From Salvator merianae (Eukaryota > Chordata > Lepidosauria > Squamata > Teiidae), in contig QVOM02000090.1 of the NCBI GenBank assembly GCA_003586115.2, forward strand, positions 8,992,081 through 9,056,080: 64,000 nt of DNA, written 5' to 3'. This document shows, one piece after another, positions 12,036 through 22,541 of the stretch. The notes under the pieces were generated by a model, which was given only the letters and a program-made list of their open reading frames with translations, ran no database searches and was not told where the DNA came from. The position numbers were made by a program, and so were the translations under genes. Numbering within the stretch: the stretch's first letter is position 1; every line of letters starts with the position of its first letter.

Positions 12036-12600
12036 CATTCTGATCAGGACTCACTCTCCAGAATTTTATGTCAAGTTCATCGGTTCTACCATTGATCTAT
12101 AGTTTTGACTTCATCATAGTAGAACGGGTCACTACATAACCTGCGACTGAGTCTCCAAGGTTGTATTTTACCAACTGCATGTAGTGGCCATTCATGAGCT
12201 TGAGAGATCACAACATTTTCTTATCTTCTTGGACCCATACAGAGGGTTGTTACACAATGGGCCACATGTTCTGCTTGTCTGTAAGAAGAATATCTCTGAG
12301 CATGTGGCAAACACTGCTCAGCTAAATCTGATTAAAGGCAAAGAACCCAAGGAAGGGAGAGTCAGACAAGACTTGAAATTCCATGTTGACAGGTGACACC
12401 TGGTTGCTGATTGAGCACGAATACCAATCACCTGGTCATAGTCTTCTCCAAGATGGCTAGATATATTAACATACTCATTACTATTCTATATGTCACTGTT
12501 CTTTTTTTCCTGATCTTGTAGGCCCCTTCCCATTGTCGTTTCCCACTCTTGGAGGGTGGGAAAATGAGTGACCAGCCACTATAAATATGTGTGTGAGATA
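12036..12600. other. Unassigned; 70-codon plus-strand ORF without recognised domain
   Basis: The ORF at 12184-12396 has plausible amino acid composition but no stop-free extension, no splice context and no family I know. It is left uncalled. Confidence 0.45.
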
Positions 12601-12789
12601 AAGAAAATTGCTCTCCTGTAATGTCTTCAGCAGTTTGGACTTTTGAAATTGCACATCAAGTCCTATTTTCAACTTCCCTTTCCTTCCTTCTCCTCCCAGT
12701 TGACAGTATGTGTCAGAAACGAGTTGCCCTATGCAGAGGTACTGGAGACCGGAGAAACGGATGCTGAATTGTTGAGCGACTTCGAATGC

Positions 12790-13058
12790 AAGTCTGGCCC
12801 TTATTGGATCAGGCCAGTGGTTCATCTCACCAAGTCCGTCTCGAAACAACTTCTGTGTATCATCTTTGTTCTCTTTCCACTCTTGTTGCTTCCGAGCAGT
12901 AATGTCCCGCAGGGGAATCACTGGAGGCTGGTTCAAGCCTAGCCTATTTAGATAACCTTCTGGTTGATCTATAGACAGCAGAATATATCCCTGCAGGAGA
13001 ATCCCACAAGACCTCAGCCAATCCTTCCTAATCTCCTTATCAGTGTAGGCCTCAACTG
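12790..13058 (-). pseudogene. Unidentified decayed coding remnant
   Basis: The minus strand reads as protein-like sequence in one frame from about 13058 to 12945. A one-base shift near 12935 then opens another frame, which stays open past 12800. The second part is rich in K, Q, E and D, with motifs such as RDITARKQQEW. A stop lies just upstream of 13058. I do not recognise the family. It may be a decayed exon, retrocopy or retroelement fragment. The opposite strand is also open here (99 codons), so chance is not excluded. Confidence 0.3.
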
Positions 13059-13915
13059 CAAGGCCTGGTTATCTCTCTGGATAAAGGATGAGGGAGCGCA
13101 TACAGCAGCACCCAGCCTGCCAGGGACCCCTCCCCTTTAATCCTACCAGACCTGCTTCCCCCTTTATTCTCGCACTGACCAAAAGACAAAACAAAACAAA
13201 AACCCTTGATGAGAGAATAACCTATAAAGTCTGCTCACGCCCGAGGGGACTAGGGAGCATAACCAGAGGAGACAAGCAAGGCCTTGCCACTGGCACCTGC
13301 AGAGAAAATGCAGATTTAGAGGTAAGATGCTGGCATAACAAAAGGAGAATCCCAATCAAGGAACACAGGTGCAGGCAACATAGCCTGTTACCCCACCTTT
13401 AATATCAAGGTGAGAAAGATGAGGAATTAAGCGCGACCAGACTCTCCAAATGTCCTGTCTGCCAGCATAAACCATTCTTGTTTCATAAATGGTATTGGGG
13501 TTCACAGAAGACAAGCAAAACTAAAGTAGATTTAGGGCTTTGTGTTGGACCAAACATTCTCTTGACTGGTGTGACTCAAAATGGTCTGATTCCCAGGGCA
13601 CTGGATATCAAACGGAATGGGATCTTATGGCAATGTGCACACAACCGGCCTTTAATTGGTGGCTGTTGCAGATGCCTGCTTTGGAAAAGGGCAATTTGTA
13701 ACAGAGAAGTGAGGCTGCCTGCAGGATCATTCCTTTTCCCCCCCTGTCTCTCCATGTTGCATCACACCTTTTGCAACATCTCTCTGCCGTCCCATTCTGC
13801 GTTGAGCGCCCAATGGTGGACCAAAGTAGGACATCTGGCCCGCAGGGCATGGAAGCAGGACCAAGGATAGCTCATGGTGGAGCAGCATTTATTAGGCCCA
13901 GAACTCAATCACTTA
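13059..13915. other. Unassigned, no gene seen
   Basis: Overlapping ORFs of 80-130 codons occur on both strands and lack domains. An A/C-rich ACAAAACAAAACAAAAACCC patch lies at 13187-13206. Confidence 0.5.
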
Positions 13916-14127
13916 GACTGTGTTCAGACATAACAGAAGGGGTGACTTGAAGGCACCTCATAGAGACCGTGTGTGGCCCTTGTGTTCCCAAGTCTTCTCT
14001 AATCCACCTTTTCTAGCATAGAATGTTCATGAGAAAGGGGAGGGGCAGACTGGTGTGTGGACAATCCCACCTCGAAGCTGTCTCTGAGCTGCCTCAGATG
14101 CTTTTTTGTGTGTGTCTGCTCACAGCC
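13916..14127 (+). mobile_element. PIF/Harbinger-like MITE, copy 1
   Basis: It starts GACTGTGTTCAGACATAAC and ends TGTGTGTCTGCTCACAGCC. These termini are imperfect inverted repeats. The flanks are TTA on the left and TTC on the right, a near match to the 3-bp TWA/TTA duplication known for PIF/Harbinger. The whole 212 bp aligns with the reverse complement of 43551-43765, including internal CTAATCCACCTTTTCTAGCAT. No transposase is present, so it is non-autonomous. Confidence 0.75.
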
Positions 14128-14399
14128 TTCGCCTTGTAGACAGGGAGGACTTAACTGGGTTTGACGTTCCATTAGGTTCCATCAATGGATTGAGGCACTT
14201 CCTGTTGCTTTCAGTGGTGTCTTCAGGCCCCGGGTATCAAATATCACAGCCAGTTAGCCAGCGACAACCCAGGCTTAGCTGTTTACCATCTTCCTTCCAC
14301 AATATCTCCATTTCTTTCGTCCACACCATACACACGACCTCCTGTCTCTCCAGTTGCCTGGTAGACCAATTCATGGAGGAGCAGCATAGTGGGAGAAGC
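14128..14399. other. Unassigned
   Basis: Unique sequence between the MITE and the pyrimidine-rich block. The 322-codon ORF that starts inside the MITE (14106) runs through here and is rejected. Confidence 0.5.
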
Positions 14400-15290
14400 T
14401 CGAACATCTTTACCCTTCGCATCTTAGTTTCCTCCTCCCCAAGAAGGTCCTTCCATCTGAGTTTGCCTGTGTCTCTCCTTCTGTGGGATGTGAGGCCTGG
14501 CCCTCAGGCATGCATTTTTCTGGAGGAGGACAATCCTAGCACTCGCGCTGTTGATTTTTTGAAGTTATATTTTCCCCAAACACAAAAACCGAGACAAAGA
14601 AATGCGAAAAGAGTAGAACATACCAGAAAGAAAATTGGGGGTGGGGGGGGCTGCCTGGACTGGAGCATTTATTTATTTCTCCCTCCCCCCTGCCCTCCCA
14701 CTCCCTCTCCCATTCATGCAACACGCATCCGCACACACTCACACCCGCCTACCCGTTCCCCCCCTTTTCATTTGTTTTCACCCCGTCCACTGTTTCTCAA
14801 TATCATACTTTGCTTTTATCCTTCCTCTTTTGTGTCAGCAGGATGTACCCCCTCCCTCTGTTTTATCTATCCACTTTGCAGCTGTTTTAAAGGGGGGGGC
14901 GGCCTCATTTTCTCCCTGCCTTTCATCCACCTCCGTCCCTTGCTTCTGCTCTCCTGTACTCTTTCATCTGCTGAATTCCACCCTCCCCATTTGGGTTCCT
15001 TTTTCTATCTTCCCATCATACCCCTTGCACCCTTTCCTACTCCATTTCTCTTTCATTCTCTGCCACCATTATGACAGCTACCACCATCCTATTTATCTCA
15101 GTGGATTCTTTCTTTGCTTCCATGGGGAGGGGGTACATGGGTTAGGAGTGCCCTCCATCCTTCTTTTCTTCCTTCCTTCCATCTTCCTCTTCCCTTATTC
15201 CTTTGCCTCCTTGCCTTTCCCCTTCCTTTGCTCCCGTCCTGCCCCCTCCCCCCTCCCTCTCTTCTCCTCTGCCTTTAATTTCTGATTAAT
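14400..15290. repeat. Pyrimidine-rich (C/T) low-complexity block
   Basis: The plus strand is strongly C/T-biased, most clearly at 14660-15280, with CCCTCC, TTCCTTCC and TCTCC words but no fixed unit. The bias removes stop codons, giving ORFs of 322 and 216 codons that are P/S/F/L-rich artefacts. A CACACTCACAC patch lies near 14733. Confidence 0.75.
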
Positions 15291-15316
15291 ATGTTCTTAG
15301 CCAAGGAACGTGGAAT

Positions 15317-15332
15317 TAAAAAAAAAAAAAGG

Positions 15333-15368
<36 letters not shown>

Positions 15369-15383
15369 AGCGAGCGAGCGAGC
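15317..15383. repeat. Poly-A then (GA)n then (GAGC)n
   Basis: Thirteen or so A residues (15317-15330), about fifteen GA units (15334-15364), then GAGC-like tetramers (15365-15383). Confidence 0.95.
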
Positions 15384-15389
15384 CAGGGA

Positions 15390-15640
15390 GGGAGAAGGAA
15401 TCTTCTAAATAAATCATCCAGTCCTGTGAGAAGCTAATCTCTCAGCGACGGCCCATGTTTATCTAGTTTTTAGCAGTGCATGTTAAATAGTGATAGGGGA
15501 CTGGCTCCCTCCCTCCCTCTCTGGAACTGCTGTGAAGGGATTTTTTAAACTTCATTTCCCAGAAAGGGGGAAAAAAATGGTGAAAGCAGAGATAAGTCTC
15601 CCCTCCTCCCTGCAATACAGCTTTCCTCATGAACTATTAG
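15390..15640. promoter_or_regulatory. Unique AT-balanced block, possible conserved element
   Basis: Contains CTAAATAAATCATCCAG, GAGAAGCTAATCTCTC, GGCCCATGTTTATCTAG and GCATGTTAAATAGTGATAG, the mixed homeobox/forkhead-like vocabulary typical of vertebrate noncoding elements. Inference only. Confidence 0.25.
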
Positions 15641-16505
15641 TTGCTGCAATTAACGACTCACACAAATAGCAAAAAAATCCAGCAAGGCCGGAAGGTGAAG
15701 GAATCCTGGATTCTGGGGAGCTCTGAGCATCCGCATTGCACTCAACCACCTTATAGCATCCATCTCAGTTATTCTTTTTTCTTCTCCCCTTCTGAAAGCC
15801 GGATGGACTTTCCACCAATAGGACGTTTGACCCAGGAAGGAGGGAGCATGTGGTCTCAGCTTTCCACGAAGACGTTGACCTGCTCAATAGCTTTGGGCCC
15901 ATTCACTTGCATGCTGCCCCCTTTCACCTTTACCTGGAGAAAGCATAGTTGTGCACGTGGAGCAAAAACAGACCTCCCTGGTGTGCTGTCTCTGTCTTCT
16001 CAGTTGTGGTGCCCACAGGTCCATTTGCACCCTCCAAGGCTGTACCTGATGCCCATCAGTGGACCTAGATGAATTGGAAGAATGAAGCCAACTGGAGGAT
16101 TTATGTTCTGCCTTCTGTGCTCATAGCAGTTACTTTTCACTCCCTGCTTTCTGCCCCTCCCATTCCTCCGATTGGACAACAAAATGTCCTTTTCATTACT
16201 TTGTTAATAATTTCAGGCTCCGGGAGGTAGAATCGAACACACGGACATTTCCAGTTGATTGCTAGAAGGTATGCTCAGATAATAGCCTGTCTAATCCCGT
16301 ACTATTAGAGGGAGCTAGAAAATGTCTCTTCCACCATTTACTTTATTGGAGCAGCTCCACATATCTTCGTTGTCACCATTAGTGTCACTTTATATGTCTA
16401 CTGTAAAAGCATGAATACAGCTGCAATCACTTTACCGCTGAGAAGTTGGGTGTCAACTCCCATTATCATTGACCACCGACCCTGCTGGCCGGGCCATTGC
16501 CTACT
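15641..16505. other. Unassigned, no gene seen
   Basis: An ORF of 143 codons (15641-16072) has no domain and overlaps a minus ORF. No transposon is recognised. Confidence 0.5.
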
Positions 16506-16631
16506 GCAGCCTTCCCCGACCTGTTACTTTTTGGATGATTGGCATCCTAACTGCCACCAGCTCCACTTAGCAATCCAGTGCATAGAGATGATGGGACTGG
16601 AAAGCACATCTGGAGGGTGCCAGGTTAACGG
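16506..16631. mobile_element. hAT-like MITE fragment
   Basis: GCAGCCTTCCCCGACCTG at one side and CATCTGGAGGGTGCCAGG at the other are imperfect inverted counterparts, with GATGATGGGACTGGAAAGC inside. This matches the squamate element with the core 'GATGGGAGTTGTAGTCC' (family knowledge), strongly diverged. No target duplication is readable. Confidence 0.5.
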
Positions 16632-16984
16632 AGCCCGGCCTATTGTCGTGCACAGATCTCTCCCAACACCTGATACCCGATCCTTCTTAAGAAGAAAACT
16701 TGGGGGCCTAGCGCTTTCTGCACACGTAACAGGTACTGAACTACTAAGTTACACCCCATTCTTCTATATTCCTTATTTTTATAGTAGGAATATTTCACTA
16801 ACTGCAGTAAGATACCTTGAATGGGTAACTCCTTAGATTTAAGAACCTCTGACTCTTACTGATGGCAGGAACGAGAAAGTGTGATGGTATGTCATTCATA
16901 ATGAAACTTTCAGTTCTGGACTCCGGTGTTCTAGGGAACTGGCAGTCATAGTAATTGCACTAGACGGCACCTCAGGCTAGAACC
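16632..16984. other. Unassigned
   Basis: Unique sequence, ending in text that merges into the SINE that follows. Confidence 0.5.
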
Positions 16985-17150
16985 TGAGACCATTGGGTTC
17001 ACTTATCCATGAAGGTCACTTGAGTGTCTTGGACTGGTGCCTAATCGACCTCACAGGGTTTTTAGGAGGATAAAAGTGGTAGGAAGAGAACTGGCCCTCC
17101 CACTTCGAGCTCCGTGGAGGAAAGGCAGACTAGAAGTATATAAAGAAATG
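16985..17150 (+). mobile_element. SINE, body and 3' end
   Basis: CCTCACAGGGTTTTTAGGAGG, ATAAAAGTGGTAGG and CTCCGTGGAGGAAAGGCAG follow the order of the squamate SINE body 'CCTCACAGGGTTGTTGTGAGGATAAAATGG...GGAGGAAAGGCGG'. The tRNA-like head is lost or too diverged. The same body lies on the minus strand at 22441-22541. Confidence 0.6.
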
Positions 17151-17684
17151 AATGTTTTGTAAGCATGGGCACCAGAACACTTAGAATGGAATGTTAGCTT
17201 TTAGCACTTTCCTCTGTTTGAAAAATTGGTGCATGTTTTTCTTGCCACCTGAAAATTAGTTGCATTTAAAAAAAAAAAAAAAAAAATCAACCTGCAAGGC
17301 AGAGTACTGGGCTGTCCCCTGAACTGTCCCCTAAAAGGGCAAGGAAGAGAGGAGATTGAGCACTACCCCCCTCTGGCGGCTCCTGTAAGAAAGGGCAGTG
17401 GCTCCTGATAAAAGCAGAGACCATTCTGTACAAAGTTCAGCTGCTTCTTCTCCCCCATCTTCTCATTTAAGATATTTCCACCCTTCCCAGGACAAATCAG
17501 TTGAGTCTATGTGACAGATCTGGGCTGTGCATGCAGTTTTGGAGATAGGGTGACCATAAATAGTCACTACCTAGATTTTCAAGACTACAGGCTCTCTACG
17601 TGGCAACAATTACATGTCTCACAGTTTGAAAGTTATTATATTTAATTTTTTTATAATTGCCTTCTGTCACTTTGTAATATTATA
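17151..17684. other. Unassigned; poly-A run at 17268-17286
   Basis: Apart from the A run nothing is recognised, and no ORF reaches 60 codons. Confidence 0.6.
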
Positions 17685-17687
17685 CTT

Positions 17688-17785
17688 GTAACTTTGTAGT
17701 ATTTCATTGCGCGCTATTGGCTGTTGTCACTTGTTGTAACTTTGTAGTATTTCATTGCACCCTATTGAATTGTTTTAATATTGCT
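17688..17785. repeat. Tandem duplication, about 48 bp unit
   Basis: GTAACTTTGTAGTATTTCA begins at 17688 and again at 17736, with CTATTG following in each. A weaker earlier relative (CTTTGTAATATTATA) near 17670 suggests a third, decayed unit. Confidence 0.8.
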
Positions 17786-18037
17786 GGAAGAAAAATATCT
17801 TTTAAAAAAAGTAAATTATGGAAACTGAGTCATTATAGGAAACCTTATCCTATCCTATACTGTCACAAGGATTTAGGAAGATTAAGTTAGATTAAGATTA
17901 AGTTGTTATGGATGGCAGTGTAGCAGAGTGGTCTCTGCTTCTTCTCTTCCTCTGTGGCAAAGATCCTCTGTTTTTTTCTGCCGTTTGTCTACACCCCAAG
18001 GGAACATGTACACCCCTCCTTTCTCCTCCTCTTCTGG

Positions 18038-18240
18038 TACAGTGTGGTGGCTAAGAGATGGAGCTAAGATAGGAAGCCTCCAGTTTGAGTCTTCTCTCTG
18101 CCAGCATTTCATAGAAGAACTTCACACAACAGCCTCTTCCCTAACCTCAGCTCCTCTGCTTCATTTTCCATATGGTAAAGGGCAATCTATAGTTTTTTTT
18201 AAATAGCCACCTGTTCAAATCTTCACAGGTGTGATAATGT
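18038..18240 (+). mobile_element. tRNA-derived SINE
   Basis: GTACAGTGTGGTGGCTAAGAG forms a box A-like head and GCCTCCAGTTTGAGTCTTC a box B-like segment, followed by CTCTGCCAGCATTTCATAG. This matches the 5' half of the squamate SINE 'GTGGTGTAGTGGCTAAGAG...CCCAGGTTCGAATCCCCACTCTGCCATGGAAGC'. It is diverged, and the 3' end is uncertain. Confidence 0.6.
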
Positions 18241-19340
18241 ATAGATAATCCTACATGGCACAGGTGGCTAACTTAAAAGCCTTCCACATGGCTTCTAAGG
18301 GCCTCAGTGTTGCACCCCCCATGGTCACTGTCATTGTCACTACTACCCCCATCATCTTATTATCCTTATTTGCACACCAAATAAATAAAGATGATGAGTG
18401 TCCATGCCTGGCAGCGAACCGAAGCTCTGACTGTCTGCAAACAGTTGCTGGTGAATATGGAAATCAACATGCATGCGGCAGTTCTTGTGGGATCAGGTGG
18501 ACACCTAAGATTAAAAGGAGAGTCTGCTGATCTGCAAAACATTTGTTTTAGCCATTTTTAGGGTGGACTTTGACAACCAAATTTAGGAATACTCGACTTT
18601 CCAATTTCTGTTTCATATCTCAGGTAGAGGTGGTGGTGGAGTTCTTTCTTTTAAGCCAAGAGTTTTAATCAGTTTCTACTCTGTGTTTGAATATGGATAC
18701 CTAAAGTAAAGAGAGTGAATTACTTTAAATTCAGGTGTGGGGTGTGTGTGCATTGGAAGATTGGGACGAAGGTTACCTAAAAGCCTGAGTTTCATTCACC
18801 CAGAGCAGTTATTGGGGTAATGTGTAAGGTAAGAGGTTTGGGTTGCTGTTTTCCCTAGTCTGTGGACCATACCTGAGTAAACCTGTAGTGTTGATTAAAT
18901 GTTAACCTAATTTTAAGTAACCGGAATGCATTATCCTTTTGTAGGATGTTTGCCTTGAAAGCTCTGTGTATATGTATATTGCCGCAAAAGATCCCTGGTT
19001 AAAAGAGATGTCAAAGGTTAAAAACGTACTGTCTCTTATTTGGGACTTGCAGCCATTAAGGTGGAAAGATCACCGTTGCCCCAAAATCTTGGAGTGTTTT
19101 TTTTTTTTTTTTTGCCACCAAATAGAAATGTTAACACTTGCCTTGAATCCACAAGCGACCGATATGTGGTTAAGCAGCTAAAAGGTTAAGTTCTAGTTGG
19201 TGACTTTACCTTTCTCCGTTGTCCCATTCATTCCATTTTACAAGTCACCACTGCTTCAGTAGCTCTGCTGCACTGCAAGTGAAAGAAAATGCGTGTTCTG
19301 GCATTTATTTATTTGCATTTTGCATATTTATTTTGTTTAT
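18241..19340. other. Unassigned; unique block at 18390-18540, poly-T at 19097-19113
   Basis: 18390-18540 has low repeat content, CpGs and AACAGTTGCTGGTGAATATG, TCAACATGCATGCGGC. It could be a conserved element. No exon signals or ORF over 91 codons. Confidence 0.45.
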
Positions 19341-19844
19341 ATTTAATCAGTTTACAGTCCGTCTTCAGTTCCCACTGGCCTGACAAGATTTTGCCTTTCT
19401 GTAGTTTTTTGGGACTAAATTGCTGAAATCAGGACTACCTTGCGTTTGGATCAAGGGAGTTCTCAGCCTGTTTCAGATCATTAGAGCATTTTGCTTTGCA
19501 ATGTGAGAACGTGCAAGTAGACTATTTGGGAGGGGACTGCAGAGGGAGGGCTCCCCATTTCCCCTTGTCCAATAGCAGACTTTGTTGTGGGCATTGTACT
19601 CAGGTGGGTGAGGATGCTACAACTGGGGTGGGAAGAGAGAACAGCACCTAGCATATTGCCTGGTTTCTGCCATGTTGACTGCTTTCATACCTTCAAACTG
19701 TTTTTTTAACTGTTTGAATGTTTTAACAAAAGAGAAGATTGAGTGGAAGCTATCCTTCATTTACCCTGGGCAACACCCTGTTCTGCAGTTGACTGGGCAC
19801 CACAGTCCACTCTCAAAATGCATACCTCCTCCTTTCTCTCCCAT
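19341..19844 (+). repeat. Dispersed repeat X, copy 1
   Basis: 19388-19844 aligns with 22542-22860 through shared words CAATGTGAGAACGTGCA, GACTATTTGGGAG, GAGGGAGGGCTCCCCATTTC and AGCAGACTTTG/TGACAGACTTTG. Its first 44 bases (19341-19384) match 32041-32084 at 41 of 44 positions. I do not know the family. It has no ORF, which suggests a non-autonomous element. Confidence 0.7.
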
Positions 19845-19978
19845 CTCTCCAAGAAAGACAATGTATCTCCATTTTCCTTTCCCCTGTCCCTGCAAGAAGG
19901 ACGCTATGTTTCCTACATTTTCCTTTGGCAATGCACAAGGGAAACAATGTTTCCTTTCATTAAAAGAGGACTTTTGAG
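19845..19978 (-). repeat. 45-bp minisatellite-type sequence, diverged copy
   Basis: Read on the minus strand this segment aligns with 62048-62240. It starts AAAAGTCCTCTTTTAATGA, includes GTCCTTCTTGCAGGGACAGG and ends in AAATGGAGATACATTGTC. Two diverged units are visible. It sits exactly between repeat X and the L1 fragment. Confidence 0.75.
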
Positions 19979-19979
19979 A

Positions 19980-20475
19980 ACATTCCTTTTAAACCAGAAA
20001 TTTATTTACTAGGTATAGTAGAAGGCAACTTTGATAATCTTAATGTTTTAATTCAAAACATGGTGACTGCACCTAGAATTGTCTATGAACAAAAATGGAA
20101 AGGAGATAAAATACCTATGGTAGAGGATTGGTTGATTAAAATGATGGATCCTGCAGACATGGATAAATTGACTAACTTATTGAGAAACAAGACTGTGGAT
20201 AAGTTTGTTAAAAACTGGAAACCCTTTATTGACTTTCTACAAGAATTAGAGAATGAACTTGTTATCGCTGGATCCTAAGAATAAAGATGAAAGAAAATAG
20301 GTTGGAAGAAGAAGGGAAACCAAGAAGGCCAAGAAACAAGAAATCTAGAAGAAATTTTTGAAGAAGGGGGGAAGCCAAAATGTAATGAACAAAGGTTATC
20401 TATACGAACACACCCATGTGGGAATAAGATATATGTTTTATGTATTTCAAAATGAATTTCTTTTTTTAAAAAAAA
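19980..20475 (+). mobile_element. 5'-truncated L1 LINE (ORF2 end plus 3' UTR)
   Basis: An open frame reads into the carboxyl end of an L1-type ORF2 and stops at 20276-20278. An A/G-rich 3' region (AAGAAAATAGG, GAAGGGAAACCAAGAAGG) follows, and a poly-A-like run near 20465-20476 ends it. Extreme 5' truncation is normal for L1 insertions. The left boundary abuts the minisatellite fragment. Confidence 0.75.
19997..20278 (+). pseudogene. L1 ORF2 carboxyl-terminal fragment
   Basis: About 93 codons, open, ending TAA. Recognisable features are the LLG-IVEGNF-NL segment, a VYEQKWK motif, an E-WL-KMM stretch and the terminal WKPFIDFLQE. These occur in the C-terminal region of vertebrate L1 ORF2p, downstream of the reverse-transcriptase domain. 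The endonuclease and reverse-transcriptase domains are absent, so the fragment is inactive. No frameshift is seen, implying moderate age. Confidence 0.75.
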
Positions 20476-21130
20476 GAGGACCTGTTAAGGAAGAAGTTTG
20501 GGGTATGTTTTGCCTTTCACCAACAGGGCACGCACAGTTCACTGCACAGGGATGCAATGATGCTTTTCCACGTACAATTCTGAGTGGGTATGGGTATATG
20601 TGCCTGGACTGCCAACCGTGCCCTGTTTGCTGATCCAAGCTGACCAAAGCAGGGTTGGCACGCAGCCTCTGTCCCCGTGAGTAATTCTGCTGTAAAGCCC
20701 CAGGCTCTCTAGGCAAAGGCACCTGGCACAGAAAAGGCACTGCTGATTTCCACAAGGTCCTCTGAGCGAAAGACTTCCTTGGATACAATTAAGCTTGGAG
20801 CATTAAAAACACGGTAATAAGGGACTACAGTGAGGGAAGGCTGAACGGTAATTGAAATGATATTCAGCTCAAATATGGGACCGCTAAACGGCCTTTCCAA
20901 GAGATTTATATTGACGTGGGCCTACCTACCTTGTTCATTTATTAAGTTAACTGGTGACTTATTGGTGCCCTTTCTGCCTCTGCGTTTTGATCATCTGGCA
21001 GGAGAAGAGGCGGTTGAAGAGAAGGCAAAAAAAAATAAAAATCCCTGTCGCAATGGACTCCGATATCGTGAAGATAGAGAGACAGAACTTGCAATGAGAA
21101 CTGGAGAGTTTACTGTTGACCTATAGATTA
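20476..21130. promoter_or_regulatory. Unique block, possible conserved element at 20690-20910
   Basis: Contains ACAATTAAGCTTGGAGC, GGTAATTGAAATGATATTCAG and AGATTTATATTGACG in unique sequence with retained CpGs. ORFs reach 113 codons on the minus strand without features. Confidence 0.25.
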
Positions 21131-22440
21131 CTTCAGCCCTGTGTACTTCTCATAAGGATGCTCTGAAGCAAGTGCAAAAACTAAGGTTGTGGAAAGAAGC
21201 ACTTTCAATAATTGCCTGCAATTGTAGAATCTTTATCTCCTAGACCTGTGAGAACCTCATTGCAGAACCTTCTAGTATTGTATGTGTTTATACAGGTGTT
21301 ATGTAACTTTGTCTCCTCCTGCTCACATTTTCTTTTCATACCTAGGTTTAGTAGGCCAGCTTTCTTAACCTAGTGACTTCAAGATGTTTTGGACTAGAAT
21401 AGTTTCCTGGTCACGGGCCACACTGCTTGGAGCTTATGGGAACTGTGAACCAACATCATGAGGCTGTGTAAGCCTGCTGCAGATTAGTCAATCAGGATTT
21501 TAGCCATCGGTCACCATAGGTCCACTTTCTTCAGTTAGGGTAAACGTTAACCACTAAGGCTGAAGGAAATGCTTAACTTTTGAGGTCATTTTAGTTCAAG
21601 TATGTTATTGTAACAAGTGACAAAAAACCCCACAAAACTTCATGCTAGCAATGAACGGCAGCAGAATAATTTGTGAAGATCGAGATTTCTCCTAAACAAA
21701 AACAAAATGTCTCAAGAAGGGAATAAATTGAAGTAAAGAAGCATCAGATAGGAAGGAAGTGATTAGCTCCCTCAACTACTGGCTTCCCATAATGTACAGT
21801 TCTGACTACTTTTACTCATGACATGGAACACATATGTCCAGAGAATTCTAGCTGGAGAAAAGGAGACGTCGTGGCTGACGGAAGTGAGCCCAGTTGGAGA
21901 CCTCTTGCCCTGTTGAAAGCAGTTTTGTGAGCTTGCTTCCTTGCAACCATATGCACTCCAAAGGAAGCTCAGAAACTGGCTTTCGGCAGCGGAGGGGGCT
22001 TCTGGCTGCGTTCCCCCACACCTGCCACCACCGAAAGGGGTTTAGGAAGCAGATGTGGAACAAGGATGAAACCATGTTTCCTTGCGGCCCATGAATATCA
22101 CCTCCCCCTAACACCTTCTCAGCTGTTTGGCTCTTTCCATAAAAGGAGTTTAATTCTTATTCTTCTATATCAAAAGATTCAAAATCTGTCATTTTCCATG
22201 TTGTCATTACATTTGGCCTACGTGTACATGCATGGGGAAAATGAAAGAATGGCAAATAACCGCTTAACCAAAAGCGTGTCACTGCAAGCAAAACGGTGGC
22301 GTAAGCAGCAGAACCAGCAGGGTGGAAAGGGAGATCTCTGCCTGCTGCAGTTTGGTCAGCTGGAGATCAAAATGCATTTCCGAGATCCGCTCCCTCCCTC
22401 ACCCCTGCCTGCCTATTCTGCTGCCCTGGCAACTATTTCT
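21131..22440. other. Unassigned, no gene seen
   Basis: ORFs of 66-140 codons overlap near 21850-22490 and lack domains. No repeat is recognised. Confidence 0.5.
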
Positions 22441-22541
22441 TTATGGCATTTCTATTCCACCTTTCCTCCAAAGAGCCCACAGGGGTAGACACTGTTTCGC
22501 TCTCCTTCATTTTATCCTCAGAGCCTGTGAGGTGGATCTTG
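22441..22541 (-). mobile_element. SINE 3' half
   Basis: Plus-strand TTTCTATTCCACCTTTCCTCC and CCTTCATTTTATCCTCAGAG...CCTGTGAGGTGG are the reverse complement of the SINE body at 16985-17150, including the terminal AT-rich part. It ends against repeat X copy 2. Confidence 0.6.

Noticed and set aside
14106..15074. 322-codon plus-strand ORF
   Set aside because: Starts inside a MITE and runs through C/T-rich sequence. The product is P/S/F/L low complexity with no domain.
14635..15285. 216-codon plus-strand ORF
   Set aside because: Alternative frame of the same pyrimidine-rich block.
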